Shown: positions 17,759 to 27,186 of the stretch, piece after piece
Layout: the number at the start of each line of letters is the position of its first letter
How positions within the stretch are numbered: position 1 is the first letter of the stretch
Assembly (NCBI GenBank): GCA_910584965.1
Contig: CAJUDZ010000017.1
Location: 7,037-71,036, forward strand
Direction: 5' to 3'
Length of the DNA stretch: 64,000 bases
From: an uncultured Lachnospiraceae bacterium
Lineage (GTDB): Bacteria; Bacillota; Clostridia; Lachnospirales; Lachnospiraceae
Notes under the pieces: model-generated
The model's input: the letters and a program-made list of their open reading frames with translations, nothing else
What the model was told of the DNA's origin: nothing
Database searches by the model: none
Position numbers and translations under genes: made by a program

Positions 17759-19030
17759 ATGAAAAAAGTACCGTTTGTGACAAAAGAAAAAATAGAAGAG
17801 ATTACGAAAACGTATCCGACCCCGTTTCATATTTATGACGAGAAAGGCATCCGTGAAAATGCCAGAGCCGTTAAAGAGGCATTTGCGTGGAATAAAGGAT
17901 TTAAAGAATATTTTGCGGTCAAGGCGACGCCCAATCCTTTTTTGATCGATATTCTGCATGAATATAGCTGCGGATGTGACTGCTCCTCTCTGACGGAATT
18001 GATGCTGAGCAATGCGCTCGGTATTTGCGGGGAAGACGTGATGTTTTCTTCCAACGATACGCCGAAAGAAGACTATGAATATGCGGCAAAAATCGGCGCG
18101 ATTATCAATCTGGATGATATTACGCATATTGATTTTCTGGAAAATATTCTTGGAAAACTGCCTGAGACGGTGAGCTGCCGCTATAATCCGGGCGGTGTTT
18201 TTAAGATGAGCAACGGCATTATGGATAACCCTGGTGATTCCAAATACGGTTTTACAACGGAACAGTTATTCGAGGGCTTTCGCATTTTAAAGAAAAAAGG
18301 CGTAAAACATTTCGGCCTTCATGCTTTTCTCGCCAGCAATACGGTGACAAACGAATATTATCCGCAGCTGGCCGGACAGCTTTTTGAGCTGGCCGTAAAA
18401 CTGAAGGAAGAGACGGGAGCCGGCATTTCCTTTATCAATCTGTCCGGCGGTGTCGGCATTCCGTATACACCGGAACAGGAACCCAATGACATCAGAGTGA
18501 TCGGGGAAGGCGTGCGGAAGGTTTATGAAGAAATACTGGTTCCCGCGGGAATGGGCGATGTAGCGATCTATACGGAAATGGGCCGTTTTATGATGGGCCC
18601 TTACGGGGCGTTAGTTACACAGGCGATTCACGAGAAACATACGCATAAGGAATATATCGGTGTTGACGCCTGCGCGGTTAATCTGATGCGTCCCGCCATG
18701 TACGGCGCGTATCATCATATTACGGTGCTGGGCAAAGAGGATGCTGCCTGCGATCACAAATATGACGTGACGGGCTCTCTTTGTGAAAACAACGATAAAT
18801 TTGCGATAGACCGAATGCTGCCGGAAATCGAAAAAGGAGATTACCTTGTGATTCACGATGCGGGGGCGCACGGTCATGCGATGGGATATAACTACAACGG
18901 CAAATTAAGATCGGCAGAGCTTCTTCTGAAAGAAGACGGAAGCGTACAACTGATCAGGAGAGCGGAGACGCCGGAAGATTACTTTGCAACATTTGACTGC
19001 TTCGATGTATTTGAAAAAATGTGTGAATAG
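17759..19030 (+). CDS. lysA: Diaminopimelate decarboxylase
   Basis: 423 residues, PLP fold-type III. Last step of lysine synthesis (meso-DAP to L-lysine and CO2). The PLP lysine is in YFAVKATPNP, the glycine-rich phosphate loop in NLSGGVGIPY, and the active-site Cys from the partner subunit in GSLCENNDKFA. The motif EMGRFMMGPYG replaces the more usual EPGR-type loop, so this is a divergent branch; a related carboxy-lyase is the alternative. ATG 17759 has AAAGGAG 11 nt upstream. Confidence 0.85.
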   Translation: MKKVPFVTKEKIEEITKTYPTPFHIYDEKGIRENARAVKEAFAWNKGFKEYFAVKATPNPFLIDILHEYSCGCDCSSLTELMLSNALGICGEDVMFSSNDTPKEDYEYAAKIGAIINLDDITHIDFLENILGKLPETVSCRYNPGGVFKMSNGIMDNPGDSKYGFTTEQLFEGFRILKKKGVKHFGLHAFLASNTVTNEYYPQLAGQLFELAVKLKEETGAGISFINLSGGVGIPYTPEQEPNDIRVIGEGVRKVYEEILVPAGMGDVAIYTEMGRFMMGPYGALVTQAIHEKHTHKEYIGVDACAVNLMRPAMYGAYHHITVLGKEDAACDHKYDVTGSLCENNDKFAIDRMLPEIEKGDYLVIHDAGAHGHAMGYNYNGKLRSAELLLKEDGSVQLIRRAETPEDYFATFDCFDVFEKMCE

Positions 19031-19099
19031 CGGTTATGGTAATTTGTAGAATAAAAAATTCTCGTAAAAAAGATCGGTAAACTTTTACCAAGAAATGTC

Positions 19100-19128
19100 T
19101 TGCCAATCGCTTGCAGTTATGATATTAT
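19100..19128 (+). promoter_or_regulatory. Promoter of the tRNA-Leu gene
   Basis: TTGCCA, 17-bp spacer, TATTAT, ending 18 bp before the first base of the tRNA. Confidence 0.6.
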
Positions 19129-19146
19129 ATAACTCGGTTATAAAAT

Positions 19147-19229
19147 GCTGGTGTGTCGGAATGGCAGACGAGGCAGACTCAAAATCTGTTGCGGGCAACC
19201 GCGTGTGGGTTCAAGTCCCACCACCAGCA
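19147..19229 (+). tRNA. tRNA-Leu (anticodon CAA)
   Basis: 83 nt cloverleaf: acceptor arm GCTGGTG/CACCAGC with A73, D arm, anticodon stem GCAGA/TCTGT with loop CTCAAAA (anticodon CAA, reads UUG), long class II variable arm, T arm GTGGG-TTCAAGT-CCCAC. CCA is not encoded. Confidence 0.95.
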
Positions 19230-19403
19230 TTAAATAAAATCGCTGAATTCCTTATAGAAATGGAGTTTGGCGATTGTTTGATTTACAGACATTTTTCTGT
19301 TGCAGATTCCTGTCGGAAAGCCGCTCATCAAAATAAATATCTAACTGAGAATCATTTCCCGCATCGCTGCTTTTGTGGGATTTCGTTTTTTCCTGCCATA
19401 ATA

Positions 19404-19449
19404 AAACCTCCAGACTGTGTAATTCTGTTTTACATCAGTCTGGAGGTTT
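19404..19449. terminator. 14-bp perfect inverted repeat downstream of tRNA-Leu
   Basis: AAACCTCCAGACTG at 19404-19417 is perfectly inverted at 19436-19449; the 18-nt interior can pair further (TGTAA with TTACA). On the minus strand the stem is followed by a short, interrupted T-rich stretch, so it may terminate the small minus-strand gene at 19494-19676. It may equally be the scar of a mobile element next to a tRNA. The sequence between the tRNA and this repeat holds no gene I can support. Confidence 0.5.
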
Positions 19450-19493
19450 ACACAAACTTTAGGACAATCCCCTGCTTGTGATTTGCCGTTTTC

Positions 19494-19676
19494 TTATTTC
19501 AAGGTTATATCCTCAATATTCACGCCCATAGATGATAATTTAGCGGTCGTAACCTTAATTAAATAATCAAGTATTTCATTTTCATGACCACCATTTGCTT
19601 TTTTGATTTGCTGTAAATCTGTATATCTATCAATGGTTACTGTGATAAGTTCTTTTTCTGTCATTTCTTGTACCAT
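19494..19676 (-). CDS. Small protein of unknown function
   Basis: 60 residues (or 56 from the second Met), acidic-basic mixed, no membrane segment: opens MVQEMTEKELITVTIDRY. Not recognised. It has a near-consensus promoter (19728-19756, minus), an SD (GAAAGG) and a stem-loop after it, so it is probably expressed. It stands alone against the direction of its neighbours, beside the tRNA, which suits an orphan regulator or a mobile-element remnant. Confidence 0.55.
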   Translation of the reverse strand: MVQEMTEKELITVTIDRYTDLQQIKKANGGHENEILDYLIKVTTAKLSSMGVNIEDITLK

Positions 19677-19727
19677 CCTTTCACCGCCTTTTTGATTGTA
19701 TATGTTAGTCTTTGCTGCTACAATCTT

Positions 19728-19756
19728 ATTATAACGGAATGTTTGAAAAGTGTAAA
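19728..19756 (-). promoter_or_regulatory. Sigma-A promoter for the small minus-strand gene
   Basis: On the minus strand: TTTACA (19751-19756), 17-bp spacer, TATAAT (19728-19733). Confidence 0.65.
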
Positions 19757-19821
19757 CCTTATTCAGTTTTTACGAAAAAGTTTGCGGAATGTTTTTGTCG
19801 CCTTTTTCTTTTCCAGAGTCT

Positions 19822-19850
19822 TTGCAAAGCCCCCTGTTTTGGTATATAAT
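19822..19850 (+). promoter_or_regulatory. Promoter for the zinc-finger membrane protein gene
   Basis: TTGCAA, 17-bp spacer, TATAAT. Initiation falls about 45 bp before the ATG at 19905. Confidence 0.6.
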
Positions 19851-19904
19851 AAAAATCAAATGGTTTTCGAGATATCGCAGACAAAGCAGGAATAAGGGGA
19901 AAAG

Positions 19905-20228
19905 ATGGATTGTAAAGATGAAGAAAAAATGATTCCTGTATTTTTGCAGGATGAACTGGATATTAAGGTGCTGAATCAATTCATAGAACATATAGATGAA
20001 TGTCCGGAATGTATGGAAGAACTTTCCATTCAGTTTCTGGTTGCGGAAGGTTTGGAACGGCTGGAGGCGGGCAATAATTTTAATTTACAGAAGGCGCTGA
20101 CGACGAGGCTTTCGGATGCCAGATATCAGATCAAAATACGGCACGTTCTGTTATATACGCTGATCTGTCTGGAAGCTGCGGTCGCCGCGGAAATCCTGAT
20201 CGCGCTGATCATTGTATTTAAATTCTGA
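19905..20228 (+). CDS. Anti-sigma-factor-like membrane protein (zf-HC2 type)
   Basis: 107 residues. The N-terminal half has the H-x3-C-x2-C arrangement typical of zinc-binding anti-sigma domains (HIDECPECMEEL). A single transmembrane helix at about 80-105 (YTLICLEAAVAAEILIALIIVF) ends the protein. No ECF sigma gene is adjacent; polA follows 46 bp later. The anti-sigma role is inference from the motif only. Confidence 0.6.
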   Translation: MDCKDEEKMIPVFLQDELDIKVLNQFIEHIDECPECMEELSIQFLVAEGLERLEAGNNFNLQKALTTRLSDARYQIKIRHVLLYTLICLEAAVAAEILIALIIVFKF

Positions 20229-20274
20229 AAATTTTCTGAATGGGTGCCCGTCAGAGCGGGCAGGGAGTGAAATT

Positions 20275-23016
20275 ATGAGTCGGAAACTTGTTTTGATAGA
20301 CGGACACAGTATTTTGAACAGAGCTTTTTACGGTGTGCCCGACCTGACCAACAGTCAGGGATTTCATACGAATGCGATACACGGTTTTTTAAATATCATG
20401 TTTAAAATCCTCGAGGAGGAAACGCCGGATTATCTGACAGTAGCGTTTGATGTGCATGCGCCGACGTTCCGGCATGAAATATATCAGGAATATAAAGGGA
20501 CGAGAAAACCGATGCCGGAGGAGCTGCGGGAACAGGTCCCGGTCATGAAACAGATGCTTCAGGCGATGGGGATTCGTATTGTGGAGCAGGCCGGACTGGA
20601 GGCGGACGATATTTTAGGAACGCTGGCGGTGCGGGCTGAAAAAGAGGGCATGGAGGTTGCGCTCGTTTCCGGGGACAGAGATCTTTTACAGATTGCCTCG
20701 GAGCATATTAAAATCCGGATTCCCAAGACAAAAGGCGGAAGAACGGAAGTAGAGAATTACTATGCCGAAGATGTGAAAGCACGGTATCAGGTGACGCCGA
20801 AGCAGTTTATCGATCTGAAAGCATTGATGGGAGATACGGCGGATAATATTCCGGGCGTTCCGAAAGTCGGAGAGAAGACGGCTGCGGAGCTGATGCTGCA
20901 ATTCGGTTCTCTTGCTAATATCTATGATCACCTTGAAAATGTGACCAAAAAATCGGTCAGGGAATCTCTGGCGAATAACAAAGAACTCGCTGATCTGAGC
21001 AAAGTGCTGGCAACGATCAAAGTGGACTGCGAAATTGATTTTTCCTTTGAACAGGCGGCGGTTGGCAATTTCTATACGGAAGAAGCATATGTATTATGTA
21101 AACAACTTGAATTTAAGAATCTGTTGTCCCGTTTTGAAAAAGACGCGGTTGTGACAAATAACCAGACGGAGTACTTCAAAACGCTGACGGATTTAACGGA
21201 GATAGAAGCGCTGTTCGAGCGGGCGCAGAGCCGGTGCGGCGCGGCAAAAGGGGCAGAAACCGACGATGAGGGCACAGAACGCTGCGAATTTGGCCTTTCT
21301 GTTCTGCGGGACGGGAAAGAGGCGGATGACTGTTCGGGCATTGCGCTTGCGCTTTCGGAAAAGGAAGTTTATTTTATTCCCTGTCAGGGATTTGTCACGG
21401 GACAGTACCTGGCCGGAAAACTGAGCGTATTGAATAAAAACGAGTTATGTAAACTTGATCTCTGCAATATCAAGCCGCTCTATGATATGATAGAATATGA
21501 GGAAGCGGAGGAGATTACCGGTGAGGACGGGCTTGCGGCCTACCGTAGAAAAAAATATTTCGATATCCTCCTTGCGGCTTATCTTTTAAACCCGCTCAAA
21601 AACGATTATGATGCGGAGACGATCGCGGGAGAATACCTGTCTTTGGTGCTTCCGGACAGAAAACAGGTCTGCGGTAAAAACTCTTTTCATCAGACGATGG
21701 AGGAAAAGCCGGATGAAATCAAGGAATTTGCCTGTTTTCAGGCATATGTGTGTCTGACGGCGGCGAAAGAGCTTGCGAAGAAGCTGGAAGAACAGGAAAT
21801 GTCTGAGCTGTTATACGAAATTGAAATGCCGTTGACCAAAGTGCTGTATGAGATGGAGAAGTCCGGCATCATGGTGCGGCCGGATGAGCTGAAGGCCTAT
21901 GGAGAAGCGCTGACAGGGCGGATTGCGGAGCTGGAACAATCCATATGCGAACAGGCCGGCGTGCAGTTCAATATCAATTCACCGAAACAGCTCGGAGAAG
22001 TTCTTTTTGAAAAAATGGGTATTCCCGGCGGAAAAAAGACGAAGACTGGTTATTCAACGGCGGCGGATATTCTGGAGAAGCTGGCGCCGGATTATCCGGT
22101 TATTGCGGATATTCTGGAATACAGAGGGCTTGCGAAATTAAAATCGACTTATGCGGACGGATTGGCTGTTTATATCGACGAAGGCAGCCGGATTCATTCC
22201 ACTTTTAATCAGACGATTACGGCCACCGGAAGAATCAGCTCCACGGAACCGAATCTGCAGAACATTCCGATTCGGATGGAACTCGGAAGGAGGATACGGA
22301 AGGTATTTGTCCCGGCGGACGGGTATCTGTTTATGGATGCGGATTATTCCCAGATCGAACTGCGCGTGCTCGCCCATATGTCCGATGACAGGCAGTTGAT
22401 CGAAGCCTATCAGATGGATCAGGATATTCACCGAATTACGGCTTCCAAAGTGTTCCATACGCCGTTTGAAGAAGTGACGGACTTACAGAGAAGGAATGCC
22501 AAAGCGGTTAATTTCGGCATCGTATACGGCATCAGTTCCTTTGGGCTGAGTCAGGATCTGAGCATTTCAAGAAAAGAAGCGGCGGAATATATCGAACAAT
22601 ATTTTAAGACTTATCCGGGAATTAAGATTTTTCTGGATAAGCTGGTGGAAGATGCGAAGAATTATGGTTATGTTAAGACCATGTTTGGCAGAAGAAGACC
22701 GATTCCGGAACTGACTTCCAGCAATTTCATGCAGCGTTCTTTCGGGGAGCGGGTGGCGATGAATTCTCCGATTCAGGGAACCGCGGCGGATATCATCAAA
22801 CTTGCCATGATTCATGTGTGGGCCAGACTGCGCAAGGAAAGGCTCCGTTCCCGGCTGATTTTGCAGGTACACGACGAATTGCTGATCGAAGTTTATGCAC
22901 CGGAAGAAGAGCAGGTAAGGCGTATCCTTTCGGAAGAGATGCAGGCCGCGGCAAAACTGTCCGTTGCGATGGAGATTGACCTGCATACGGGAATGACGTG
23001 GTATGATGCCAAATAG
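20275..23016 (+). CDS. polA: DNA polymerase I
   Basis: 913 residues. N-terminal 5'-nuclease (opens MSRKLVLIDGHSILNRAFYG, with acidic motif LEADDILGTLA), a degenerate 3'-5' exonuclease domain (about 300-500) in which the catalytic Asp/Glu pair is not visible (GIALALSEKEVYFIP), and an intact family A polymerase: motif A DADYSQIELRVLAH, motif B RRNAKAVNFGIVYG, motif C VHDELLIE. Proofreading is therefore probably absent, as in other Firmicute PolA enzymes. ATG 20275 follows AGGGAGTG. Confidence 0.97.
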   Translation: MSRKLVLIDGHSILNRAFYGVPDLTNSQGFHTNAIHGFLNIMFKILEEETPDYLTVAFDVHAPTFRHEIYQEYKGTRKPMPEELREQVPVMKQMLQAMGIRIVEQAGLEADDILGTLAVRAEKEGMEVALVSGDRDLLQIASEHIKIRIPKTKGGRTEVENYYAEDVKARYQVTPKQFIDLKALMGDTADNIPGVPKVGEKTAAELMLQFGSLANIYDHLENVTKKSVRESLANNKELADLSKVLATIKVDCEIDFSFEQAAVGNFYTEEAYVLCKQLEFKNLLSRFEKDAVVTNNQTEYFKTLTDLTEIEALFERAQSRCGAAKGAETDDEGTERCEFGLSVLRDGKEADDCSGIALALSEKEVYFIPCQGFVTGQYLAGKLSVLNKNELCKLDLCNIKPLYDMIEYEEAEEITGEDGLAAYRRKKYFDILLAAYLLNPLKNDYDAETIAGEYLSLVLPDRKQVCGKNSFHQTMEEKPDEIKEFACFQAYVCLTAAKELAKKLEEQEMSELLYEIEMPLTKVLYEMEKSGIMVRPDELKAYGEALTGRIAELEQSICEQAGVQFNINSPKQLGEVLFEKMGIPGGKKTKTGYSTAADILEKLAPDYPVIADILEYRGLAKLKSTYADGLAVYIDEGSRIHSTFNQTITATGRISSTEPNLQNIPIRMELGRRIRKVFVPADGYLFMDADYSQIELRVLAHMSDDRQLIEAYQMDQDIHRITASKVFHTPFEEVTDLQRRNAKAVNFGIVYGISSFGLSQDLSISRKEAAEYIEQYFKTYPGIKIFLDKLVEDAKNYGYVKTMFGRRRPIPELTSSNFMQRSFGERVAMNSPIQGTAADIIKLAMIHVWARLRKERLRSRLILQVHDELLIEVYAPEEEQVRRILSEEMQAAAKLSVAMEIDLHTGMTWYDAK

Positions 23017-23065
23017 CGGCGTGGAAGCGTATGCCGGACTGCGAAAGGAAGTAAAGAAAAGAAAA

Positions 23066-23671
23066 ATGAAAGTGATCGGAATCACAGGAGGCGTTGGCGC
23101 GGGAAAGTCAGAGCTTCTCAGTTATGTGAAAAAGAAATACAAATGCCGGGTGATTCTGGCGGATATGGTGGCGCATCTGCTGGAGGAACCGGGACAGAGG
23201 TGTTATGATGAACTGACGGCGCTGCTTGGCGGCGGGATATTGAACCCGGACGGTACCATCGATAAAAAGCGGATGGCGGAGAAAATTTTTGCCGACCGGG
23301 CCGTGCTGGAACGGGTGAACGGTATTGTGCATCCGGCGGTCAAAGAATATATTCTGCACGAAATAGAACAGGGCAGAAAAGAAGAAAAAGAGGATTTTCT
23401 TTTTGTGGAAGCGGCGCTTTTGATAGAAGGCGGTTACGGAAAGATTCTGGATGAACTGTGGTATATCCATGCGGAGCCGGAAGTCAGGCGGAGCCGTTTA
23501 AAGGCGGGAAGGGATTATTCCGATGAAAAAATAGACAGGATTTTGAAAGAGCAGTTATCCGAGCAGGCATTCAGACAGCACTGTAAGGTCGTCATCGACA
23601 ACAGCGGAAGACTTGCGGAAGCCTGTCGGCAGGTCGATGAGAAATTGGAGGAATATCTGTGGCAGAAATGA
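23066..23671 (+). CDS. coaE: Dephospho-CoA kinase
   Basis: 201 residues. Last step of CoA synthesis. P-loop GGVGAGKSE at about 8-16; the CoA-binding DMVAHLLEEPG and HPAV elements are present. ATG 23066 is chosen because it begins the family consensus MKVIGITGG; the longer reading from 23003 overlaps polA. Its last 13 nt overlap the next gene. Confidence 0.95.
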   Translation: MKVIGITGGVGAGKSELLSYVKKKYKCRVILADMVAHLLEEPGQRCYDELTALLGGGILNPDGTIDKKRMAEKIFADRAVLERVNGIVHPAVKEYILHEIEQGRKEEKEDFLFVEAALLIEGGYGKILDELWYIHAEPEVRRSRLKAGRDYSDEKIDRILKEQLSEQAFRQHCKVVIDNSGRLAEACRQVDEKLEEYLWQK

Positions 23672-26022
23672 TGAAATTTCCGGGCCAGCTGGTATTTGGA
23701 CTGGATATCGGAACAAGGAGCATTGTAGGAACGGTGGGATACCGGACGGGAGAACGTTTTCATGTGGCGGCTCAGTGCATCAGAGAGCATGAAACGCGTG
23801 CCATGCTGGACGGCCAGATTCATGATATCCACAAGGTTGGCTCAACAATCAACGAGGTAAAAATTCATCTGGAAGAAAAGACCGGGCGGAAACTGAAAGA
23901 CGTCTGCATTGCCGCGGCGGGACGCGTGCTGCGGACGGTTACGACCCATGTGGAACACGAATTTGCGGGCGACAAGGAAATTGACGGGGAAGATATCTAC
24001 GCGCTGGATTCCAGGGGCGTGGAGAAGGCCTATGAGGAATTTCTGGAAACGAACGATACGGAAATGAAGTTCTACTGTGTCGGTTATTCGGTTGTACGTT
24101 ATTATATGAATCATTATCCGATCAGCAATCTGGAAGGGCATAAGGCGAAAGTCATCGGCGCCGATATCATTGCCACTTTTCTGCCCGACGATGTGGTGGA
24201 CGGTCTGTATAAGGCGGTGGGCCTTGCGGGACTGGAAGTGGTCAATCTGACGCTGGAGCCCATAGCGGCAATTCAGGTCGCAATTCCGGAGATGTACCGG
24301 ATGTTAAATATTGCGCTTGTGGATGTGGGGGCAGGCACGTCGGATATTTCGATTACGAAAGACGGCAGCATTGTTGCATACGGCATGATTCCGATCGCAG
24401 GCGATGCGCTGACGGAAGTGATTGCCAGACATTGTCTCGTGGATTTTAAGACCGCCGAGAAAATCAAGCGGGAGGCCGGGGAAAAGGAGGCGATTGAATA
24501 TAAAGATATCATGGGCCTGACCCAGACCATTTCCCGTGAAAAAATCGCGGAAGTATCCAAACCTGTGATACAGAATATGACAAAACTGGTAGCCGATAAG
24601 ATCAAAGAACTGAACGGAGATAAATCGGTCAGCGCAGTCTTTGTTGTCGGCGGCGGCGGAAGGCTGGCGGGTTATACGGAATGCCTGGCGGAAGAACTCG
24701 ATATTCAGAAAGAAAGAGTTGCGGTACGAGGCGAGGAAGTCATGCAGCAGATCGCTTTTTATGAGGAAGATGCGCGGAAAGATTCGCTGATGGTGACGCC
24801 GATCGGTATCTGCCTTAGCTTCTATGAGCAGAGCAATAACTTTATTTTTGTTTATTTTAACGATCAGAGAGTCAAACTTTATGACAATAATAAACTGGCG
24901 GTAGTGGATGCGGCCATGCAGGCGGAATTTCCCAATGACGGCCTGTTCCCGAAACGGGGAAAAGAATTGAATTATTTTGTCAACGGAAAACCGCGCATTA
25001 CACGGGGAAAGCTTGGGGAAGCGGCGGTCATCCGCGTGAACGGGCAGGAGGCGGATATCTATACGCCGATTCATGCCAACGACCAGGTGAAGGTGATCGA
25101 ATCGACGGCCGGAGAAGCGGCCGCGCTCGATATCAACCAGCTTCCGGAATACGGCGCGGTTATGCCGGTCGAAGTCAATGAGCAGAAAATAGAACTTCCC
25201 AAGTTTGCGATGGTGAATGGGCATCTTCAGTCGGGATATTACGGTATCCGGGAGAACGATTCGATCGAGTTTCTGAATTACTATACGGTCAGACAGATCG
25301 CCGAATTTATGGACGTCATTATCAACCGGAATATGAATATTTATGTTAATAACAAGCTGGCGGATATGGATACGAAGGTATATGAGAATTTTGCCATTAT
25401 CTGGACGATGGAAGAGCTGCAGTTATCTGACCGGGATATTTACGGGAGCGGTGCGCCGGATACTTATGCAAACCTGCCGGAAGATGACGGCAGTTACATA
25501 AAGAGCGAGCCGAAAAAGGAAGAAAATCCGTTTGCGGCGGAATGGACGGCCATTCAAAACGGCGGGATGAAGGAACAGCCGTTGCAGTATGCTGCGGCCG
25601 GAGACGCTTCATGGGACGAAGCGGAGAGAAGCCCGGCGTTGAGAAGTCCGGAAGCGGAAAACCGTATGCCGGTGAACGGAGCAGATGCCGGCCTGACGGC
25701 AGGGAGTCCGGAAGCGGAAGGCGGTATGTCAGTGAACAGAACAAACGCCGGCCCGGCGTCGGGAGGCCCGGGGACAGAAGGCGGTATGTCAGTGAACGGA
25801 GCAAACGTCGGTCCGATGGCGGTTCAGGTCATGGTCAACGGCGCACCGGTGAGGCTGACCGGAAAGAGCGGATATATTTTCGTGGATGTATTCGATTACA
25901 TAAATTTTGATCTGTCGGTGCCTCAGGGCAGCGGCATTGTAACGGAATTAAACGGAAGAAATGCACAGTACATGGAGCCGATTCGGAGCGGTGACGTGAT
26001 AAAAATTTATTGGAAAGATTGA
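23659..26022 (+). CDS. FtsA-like cell division ATPase, long form
   Basis: 787 residues with GTG start 7 nt after GGAGG, overlapping coaE by 13 nt. The N-terminal ~380 residues are an actin-like ASKHA fold: FGLDIGTRSIVGTVGYR, an SHS2-type insert, LEPIAAIQVAIPE, DVGAGTSDISITKDG, VVGGGGRLAGY. The remaining ~400 residues are not part of classical FtsA and look like extra beta-rich modules (INGKP-type and VNGAPVRLTGKSGYIFVDVF near the end), joined by a linker with three 20-residue repeats. A membrane-targeting amphipathic helix of normal FtsA is not seen. It probably acts at the division site or in a pilus-like assembly (PilM-related); ftsZ is not in the window. Confidence 0.75.
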   Translation: MAEMMKFPGQLVFGLDIGTRSIVGTVGYRTGERFHVAAQCIREHETRAMLDGQIHDIHKVGSTINEVKIHLEEKTGRKLKDVCIAAAGRVLRTVTTHVEHEFAGDKEIDGEDIYALDSRGVEKAYEEFLETNDTEMKFYCVGYSVVRYYMNHYPISNLEGHKAKVIGADIIATFLPDDVVDGLYKAVGLAGLEVVNLTLEPIAAIQVAIPEMYRMLNIALVDVGAGTSDISITKDGSIVAYGMIPIAGDALTEVIARHCLVDFKTAEKIKREAGEKEAIEYKDIMGLTQTISREKIAEVSKPVIQNMTKLVADKIKELNGDKSVSAVFVVGGGGRLAGYTECLAEELDIQKERVAVRGEEVMQQIAFYEEDARKDSLMVTPIGICLSFYEQSNNFIFVYFNDQRVKLYDNNKLAVVDAAMQAEFPNDGLFPKRGKELNYFVNGKPRITRGKLGEAAVIRVNGQEADIYTPIHANDQVKVIESTAGEAAALDINQLPEYGAVMPVEVNEQKIELPKFAMVNGHLQSGYYGIRENDSIEFLNYYTVRQIAEFMDVIINRNMNIYVNNKLADMDTKVYENFAIIWTMEELQLSDRDIYGSGAPDTYANLPEDDGSYIKSEPKKEENPFAAEWTAIQNGGMKEQPLQYAAAGDASWDEAERSPALRSPEAENRMPVNGADAGLTAGSPEAEGGMSVNRTNAGPASGGPGTEGGMSVNGANVGPMAVQVMVNGAPVRLTGKSGYIFVDVFDYINFDLSVPQGSGIVTELNGRNAQYMEPIRSGDVIKIYWKD
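25645..25818 (+). repeat. 60-bp in-frame tandem repeat in the ftsA-like gene
   Basis: Units start at 25645, 25705 and 25765. Encoded units run SPEAENRMPVNGADAG, SPEAEGGMSVNRTNAG and GPGTEGGMSVNGANVG, each about 20 residues. The third is shorter. Units 2 and 3 are the most alike. Confidence 0.8.
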
Positions 26023-26029
26023 TATACTT

Positions 26030-26827
26030 ATGAGATTATGCAGTATTGCGAGCGGAAGCAGCGGAAATTGTATTTATGCCGGCTCTGATGCGACACATCT
26101 TCTGATCGATGTGGGCATCAGCGGCAAACGGGTAGAAGAGGGTGTGGCGTCGCTTGGCCTGAAACTGTCGGAAATAGACGGTATTTTTATTACGCACGAA
26201 CACGCGGATCATATCAGCGGGCTTGGAGTTCTTGCAAGAAAATACGGGATTCCCATATACGGAACGCCGGGCACGATAGAGGCGGTCAGGCAGACGGCTT
26301 CGCTTGGGAAAATAGAAGATTCTCTTTTTCATTGTATTAATGCCGATGAGAAATGTGTGATTAAGGATATGACATTGTATCCGATGCGGACTTCCCATGA
26401 TGCGGCAGAGCCTGTGGCATACCGCATCGGTCATGAGAAAAAGAAGATCGGCATTATCACCGATCTGGGCTGTTATAATGATTATACGGTGGCCTGCCTG
26501 CAAGACCTGGATATTTTATATCTGGAGGCAAATCATGATGTCAATATGCTTCAGACCGGACCGTACCCGTATTATCTGAAACAGCGTATTTTAGGTGAAA
26601 AGGGACATTTATCCAACGAGGCGTCGGGAAGGCTTCTTTGCCGTCTGTTAAACGATCATATCCAGGCGATTGTGCTGGGGCATCTGAGCAAAGAAAATAA
26701 TCTTCCGGAGCTCGCCTATGAAACGGTTAAAGTGGAAATTATGATGTCGGATACGGATTATCAGGCAGATGATTTTCCGATTTATGTGGCCAAAAGAAAC
26801 GAAGTGTCGCAGATGATTGAAATCTGA
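26030..26827 (+). CDS. Metallo-beta-lactamase-fold hydrolase (YycJ/WalJ-like)
   Basis: 265 residues. Opens MRLCSIASGSSGNCIYAGS, the YycJ-type signature, with the metal motif THEHADHISG at about 54-63 and later DH/HLSKENN. Likely a cytosolic two-metal phosphodiesterase or exonuclease. Bacillus YycJ is linked to cell-wall stress and mismatch repair; here no walRK genes are nearby. It starts 7 bp after the ftsA-like gene. Confidence 0.85.
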   Translation: MRLCSIASGSSGNCIYAGSDATHLLIDVGISGKRVEEGVASLGLKLSEIDGIFITHEHADHISGLGVLARKYGIPIYGTPGTIEAVRQTASLGKIEDSLFHCINADEKCVIKDMTLYPMRTSHDAAEPVAYRIGHEKKKIGIITDLGCYNDYTVACLQDLDILYLEANHDVNMLQTGPYPYYLKQRILGEKGHLSNEASGRLLCRLLNDHIQAIVLGHLSKENNLPELAYETVKVEIMMSDTDYQADDFPIYVAKRNEVSQMIEI

Positions 26828-26892
26828 GCGGGCCGTCTGGAAAACATTGAAATGAATTAAGAAAAAAGCCCGGGGAAAGGACCAAAAAAGAA

Positions 26893-27165
26893 ATGAAAAA
26901 AACAATTATTACAGTTGTAGGAAAAGATACGGTAGGAATTATCGCGAAGGTATGTACTTATCTGGCGGATAACCAGATTAATATTCTGGATATTTCCCAG
27001 ACCATCGTACAGGATTATTTCAACATGATGATGATCGTGGATACGAATCATACGCAGAAAGAATTTGGGCTGATTGTGGAAGAGCTGACGCAGCTTGGCG
27101 AAAGCATCGGCGTCATTATCAAATGCCAGAAGGAAGAAATTTTTAATAAAATGCACAGAATCTGA
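26893..27165 (+). CDS. ACT domain protein, UPF0237 type
   Basis: 90 residues forming a single ACT domain (KKTIITVVGKDTVGIIAKVCTYLADNQINILDISQT), expected to bind a small amino-acid-like ligand as a dimer. It directly precedes the UPF0210 gene by 21 bp, the conserved pair in Firmicutes. The ligand is unknown. Confidence 0.9.
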   Translation: MKKTIITVVGKDTVGIIAKVCTYLADNQINILDISQTIVQDYFNMMMIVDTNHTQKEFGLIVEELTQLGESIGVIIKCQKEEIFNKMHRI

Positions 27166-27186
27166 ACGGAAAGGAAAAGACCAGCA

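Noticed and set aside
19095..19481. 128-codon frame spanning tRNA-Leu
   Set aside because: It reads through the tRNA and half of the inverted repeat; start lies in the tRNA promoter.
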